From JAYZDB01 sp036338025 (lineage in GTDB: Bacteria > Planctomycetota > UBA1135 > UBA2386), in the NCBI GenBank assembly GCA_036338025.1, contig JAYZDB010000220.1, positions 1-8,297 of the forward strand: a DNA stretch of 8,297 nucleotides. Direction: 5' to 3'. Below the pieces are notes generated by a model, which worked only from the letters and a program-made list of their open reading frames with translations, did no database searches and was not told the DNA's origin. This document shows positions 6,521 to 8,297 of this stretch, in pieces. How positions within the stretch are numbered: position 1 is the stretch's first letter; the number at the start of each line of letters is the position of its first letter. Made by a program: the position numbers and the translations under genes.

Positions 6521-6763
6521 CCATAATGGTGGAGGCGGCGGAAGTCGAACCCGTGAGGCACGTTTCTTTAACACAGTGATAGCGTGTGACTTCTGGGTTT
6601 AACTGGTTTTATTTCCGTCGCTTACATCGTGTCATGGTTCCACGTACGTACTCAGGGTTCAACGTGAATCAACCACCGTCACGGAGAGCTGACGGAGAGA
6701 TGAATCACAGCGTGCTAATCACGAGACACACCGACTGTCGCTGTAGACAACAGGACTAAAGCA
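6521..6763. other. Leader region between tmRNA-end scar and DUF5681 gene
   Basis: Beyond the scar at 6527-6555 I see no gene. It contains a possible hairpin with CCGTCA (6676-6681) pairing TGACGG (6690-6695) around 8 bases, a direct repeat ACGGAGAG at 6681-6688 and 6692-6699, and a palindrome ACGTACGT at 6642-6649. It is more AT-rich than its neighbours. These could be integrase-arm or promoter elements, but nothing in the sequence proves it. Confidence 0.35.
6527..6555 (-). other. ssrA: 3' end of a tmRNA gene: probable integration-site scar
   Basis: Read on the minus strand, this short block ends CGCCTCC-A-CCA. It is preceded by a T arm with canonical loop TTCGACT flanked by ACGGG and TCCGC: three Watson-Crick pairs, one G-T pair and one outer mismatch. 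Loop, 5-base stem, 7-base acceptor strand, discriminator A and CCA all have exact tRNA-like spacing, and the acceptor sequence is that of many tmRNA 3' ends. The rest of a tmRNA is missing: no complementary GGAGGCG 5' strand or tag-peptide region lies within reach on the 5' side (6556 upward). Phages and islands that integrate into ssrA duplicate just this segment, so this is best read as the displaced copy (attR type) of such an insertion. A tRNA gene end is the alternative. Confidence 0.6.
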
Positions 6764-7342
6764 ATGCCGTTCCAACCCGGTCAGCCAGGGAACCCACACG
6801 GACGCCCGAGAGGATCGCGGAACAAGACCGGCCGTGCGGTGCGGGAGTGGGCCACGCGAATCGTCGAAGACCCGAAGGTGCAAACACGTTTACTCGCCGA
6901 TGCGCGGGCAGGCAAACTCCATCCATCGGTCCTAACGGTGTTGGTGACCTACGCTTATGGGCGTCCGAACCCTCCGGACGTGCCGGAACCGGACACGACC
7001 ATCACCATCGAGTTGAACATTCCCAAGCCACCGGGCGTGACACGTACGGAATCGACTGGCAGAGCCTTACCCGACAACTCAATGGAACAGCACGTGGGCC
7101 AAGACCAGGGAGGCGAGCAGTCCCGCACCGAACCGCGCCACGCCCCTGTCGGGCGCCGCGACCAGGTCGCGCAACGGGATTCGCCATCCCTGGCGCATCA
7201 TCGTTGGCACGGCCACCGCGGTGAAGCTAAGCACGATAACCCACCCAGACCGCACGAGGTAGCTCGTCTCCGGCCACACGAGTGTGAAGCCGAGGTACAT
7301 CGCCATGCTGCCGAACAAGGCGCCCAACACGAGGCGTCGTGA
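6764..7342 (+). CDS. DUF5681 / phage small-terminase-like protein, with a doubtful tail
   Basis: The first 90 residues are a recognisable phage-associated module. The N-terminal GQPGNPHGRPRGSRNKTG (6-23) is the DUF5681 signature (G.sGNP.GRP.GsrNK), seen at the start of small-terminase-like and other prophage proteins. A helical segment (24-66, AVREWATRIVEDPKVQTRLL and on to the SVLTVLVTYAYG) and a beta-like ITIELNIPKP (80-89) follow. From about residue 92 the translation becomes Arg/His/Gly-rich and family-free. From 7079 on it is antisense to the symporter 3' end, a 264-base overlap. The natural protein probably ended near 7060-7080, so the gene is likely truncated or read through a junction. 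Reading one frame over at about 7036 gives RDTYGIDWQSLTRQLNG, a more protein-like ending and possible evidence of a frameshift. AGGA at 6752-6755 is a plausible ribosome site. No large terminase or portal gene is present. Confidence 0.6.
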   Translation: MPFQPGQPGNPHGRPRGSRNKTGRAVREWATRIVEDPKVQTRLLADARAGKLHPSVLTVLVTYAYGRPNPPDVPEPDTTITIELNIPKPPGVTRTESTGRALPDNSMEQHVGQDQGGEQSRTEPRHAPVGRRDQVAQRDSPSLAHHRWHGHRGEAKHDNPPRPHEVARLRPHECEAEVHRHAAEQGAQHEAS

Positions 7343-8297
7343 CGGCCGGATGAGAAAGACGGCGGCGGTCACGATGACGACGAACCCATTCTTCACGTAG
7401 TACGACAACTCGTTGAACCAGTGGGTGAGCGGATCCGCTTGCAGACTCCCGGTCTTGAAGAAGACCACCGTAAAGGCAAACAGCACGCCGGTCACCAACG
7501 CCCCCAGGATAGCCATCTTGCCCATCCGGACGATGTCGTGTGGGGATGCGTCCCGCCGCAGGTGGCGCTTGTAGATGTCGATGGACCACAGCGTCGATAC
7601 TGAGTTGAAGATCGAGTCGACCGTACTCATCAGAGAGGCGAAGAGCCCGCAGACGATCAGGCCGCGCAGGCCGGCGGGGAGGAATTGGTTGACGAGGGTA
7701 ATGTACACCGTGTCCGGATCGTCGAGTGGCGCGTCGGCCAGAATCCCTGCCATCGCGATACCAGGGATGACGATGATGAGCAGCATGACATATTTGAGAA
7801 CCCCTCCGACCAAGAGTCCCACCTGGGCGTCCCGTAGGCTCTTTGCCGCCAAGGCCCGCTGGAGAATGACCTGGTTCGCACCCCAGTAGTTCAGGTTCAG
7901 CAGATTCATCCCAAGCAGAGCGGTCCACGGGACCGTCTGGTGGTCTCGCGGCAGGTGGAGGTGCATGAGGTGCCCCGTCTTGCCGAAGAGCGCTGCCCAG
8001 CCGCCGAGGTAGTGCACCGCGACCGTCACCGTGATGAGGCCGCCGCCGAGGAGCAAGACGAACTGCGCGAGGTCGGTCCGCACCACGGCGCGCAATCCGC
8101 CCAGATACGTGTATGCCGCCGAGAACGCCCCGAGGACCACGATCAGGACGGCCAGTCGCACGGCCTGGCTGTCGCTGATCCACGCCACCATCTCGGTAAA
8201 GATGCCGTCAAGCGCGTAGGCCGCCCAAAACAACGCGGTGCCGAGATAGAGGAGCGCGTACAACACAATCATCAGCAACGCATACGCGAGCGCGATC
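7079..8297 (-). CDS. Sodium:solute symporter, SGLT-like (5' end outside window)
   Basis: C-terminal part of an SSS-family (solute:sodium symporter) inner-membrane transporter, which uses the Na+ gradient to import sugars or similar solutes. The frame is open to the window edge, so roughly the first quarter of a usual 500-plus residue protein is missing. Numbering from the Met codon at 8278, landmarks are YLGGLRAVVRTDLAQ (58-72), the family signature WGANQVILQRALAAKSLRDA (132-151), and ASLMSTVDSIFNSVSTLWSIDIYKR (214-238), which covers the TM8-region Na+-site segment. About nine hydrophobic helices are visible in the window, for example 41-57, 71-90, 161-180, 254-274, 300-310 and 344-360. In SGLT relatives the first signature reads CTDQ where this has GANQ, a variant that may affect substrate choice. 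The stop at 7079 leaves a plausible C-terminal helix (LLASLVLAHVLFH). The substrate is unknown. It converges on the DUF5681 gene. Confidence 0.9.
   Translation of the reverse strand, partial: IALAYALLMIVLYALLYLGTALFWAAYALDGIFTEMVAWISDSQAVRLAVLIVVLGAFSAAYTYLGGLRAVVRTDLAQFVLLLGGGLITVTVAVHYLGGWAALFGKTGHLMHLHLPRDHQTVPWTALLGMNLLNLNYWGANQVILQRALAAKSLRDAQVGLLVGGVLKYVMLLIIVIPGIAMAGILADAPLDDPDTVYITLVNQFLPAGLRGLIVCGLFASLMSTVDSIFNSVSTLWSIDIYKRHLRRDASPHDIVRMGKMAILGALVTGVLFAFTVVFFKTGSLQADPLTHWFNELSYYVKNGFVVIVTAAVFLIRPSRRLVLGALFGSMAMYLGFTLVWPETSYLVRSGWVIVLSFTAVAVPTMMRQGWRIPLRDLVAAPDRGVARFGAGLLASLVLAHVLFH

Noticed and set aside
6527..6900. A complete tmRNA or tRNA gene on the minus strand
   Set aside because: Only the T arm and acceptor 3' strand are present; no matching 5' acceptor strand was found upstream and the DUF5681 gene occupies the space.
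7079..7342. Genuine protein tail of the DUF5681 gene
   Set aside because: Antisense overlap with a conserved transporter end, and Arg/His-rich composition, suggest read-through of a junction.
7227..8183. A 318-residue minus-strand frame inside the symporter
   Set aside because: Its composition is Arg/Pro/Gly-rich and it is out of frame with an unmistakable transporter carrying family signatures.
1..8297. CRISPR array, toxin-antitoxin pair, insertion sequence or known defence system
   Set aside because: I found no regularly spaced repeats, no transposase or integrase motifs and no recognisable defence proteins on either strand.

Overview
The window looks like accessory or poorly conserved chromosome from an uncultured, GC-rich, Gram-negative bacterium. 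An acidobacterial origin (Vicinamibacteria-like) is my best guess, from the combination of a DUF1080 secreted protein, a Tat/lipobox amidase, a 'PDGQPDIQG'-type secreted protein and an SGLT-like sodium symporter. This is recollection of families, not a search result, and no phylogenetic marker is present.

Layout, left to right. Positions 1-434 hold no intact gene, only a possible decayed cytochrome c fragment on the minus strand. A complete patatin-like lipase (435-1610, minus) follows. A 367-bp gap separates it from a divergent plus-strand group: a DinB-superfamily protein without recognisable histidine ligands (1978-2493), a secreted DUF1080 protein (2538-3134) and a Tat/lipoprotein amidase-signature enzyme (3308-4852). 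Between the last two is the 3' end of an Excalibur calcium-binding gene, left behind in another frame. A tail-to-tail gap of about 300 bp contains a hairpin, a 10-base G tract and a doubtful minus-strand frame. Next is a secreted protein of an unnamed family (5156-6124, minus).

The right third is a mosaic. A truncated DnaJ-like pseudogene with an in-frame TAA (6182-6520, minus) abuts a 27-29 base sequence identical in form to the 3' end of a tmRNA gene (T arm, acceptor strand, CCA; 6527-6555, minus). That is the usual core of ssrA-targeting phage and island attachment sites. Beyond it, after a gene-free leader, is a DUF5681 (phage small-terminase-like) gene on the plus strand (6764 onward). 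Its last third runs antisense into the 3' end of a sodium:solute symporter (7079-8297, minus, cut by the window edge). I read this as the scar of an integrated element.

The intact genes form no obvious single pathway. They look like envelope and scavenging functions: lipid hydrolysis, sugar-derivative binding or hydrolysis, amide hydrolysis and sodium-driven uptake. I found no convincing undescribed multi-gene system. The strongest signals are the tmRNA-end scar and the gene relics at its edges and elsewhere in the window.
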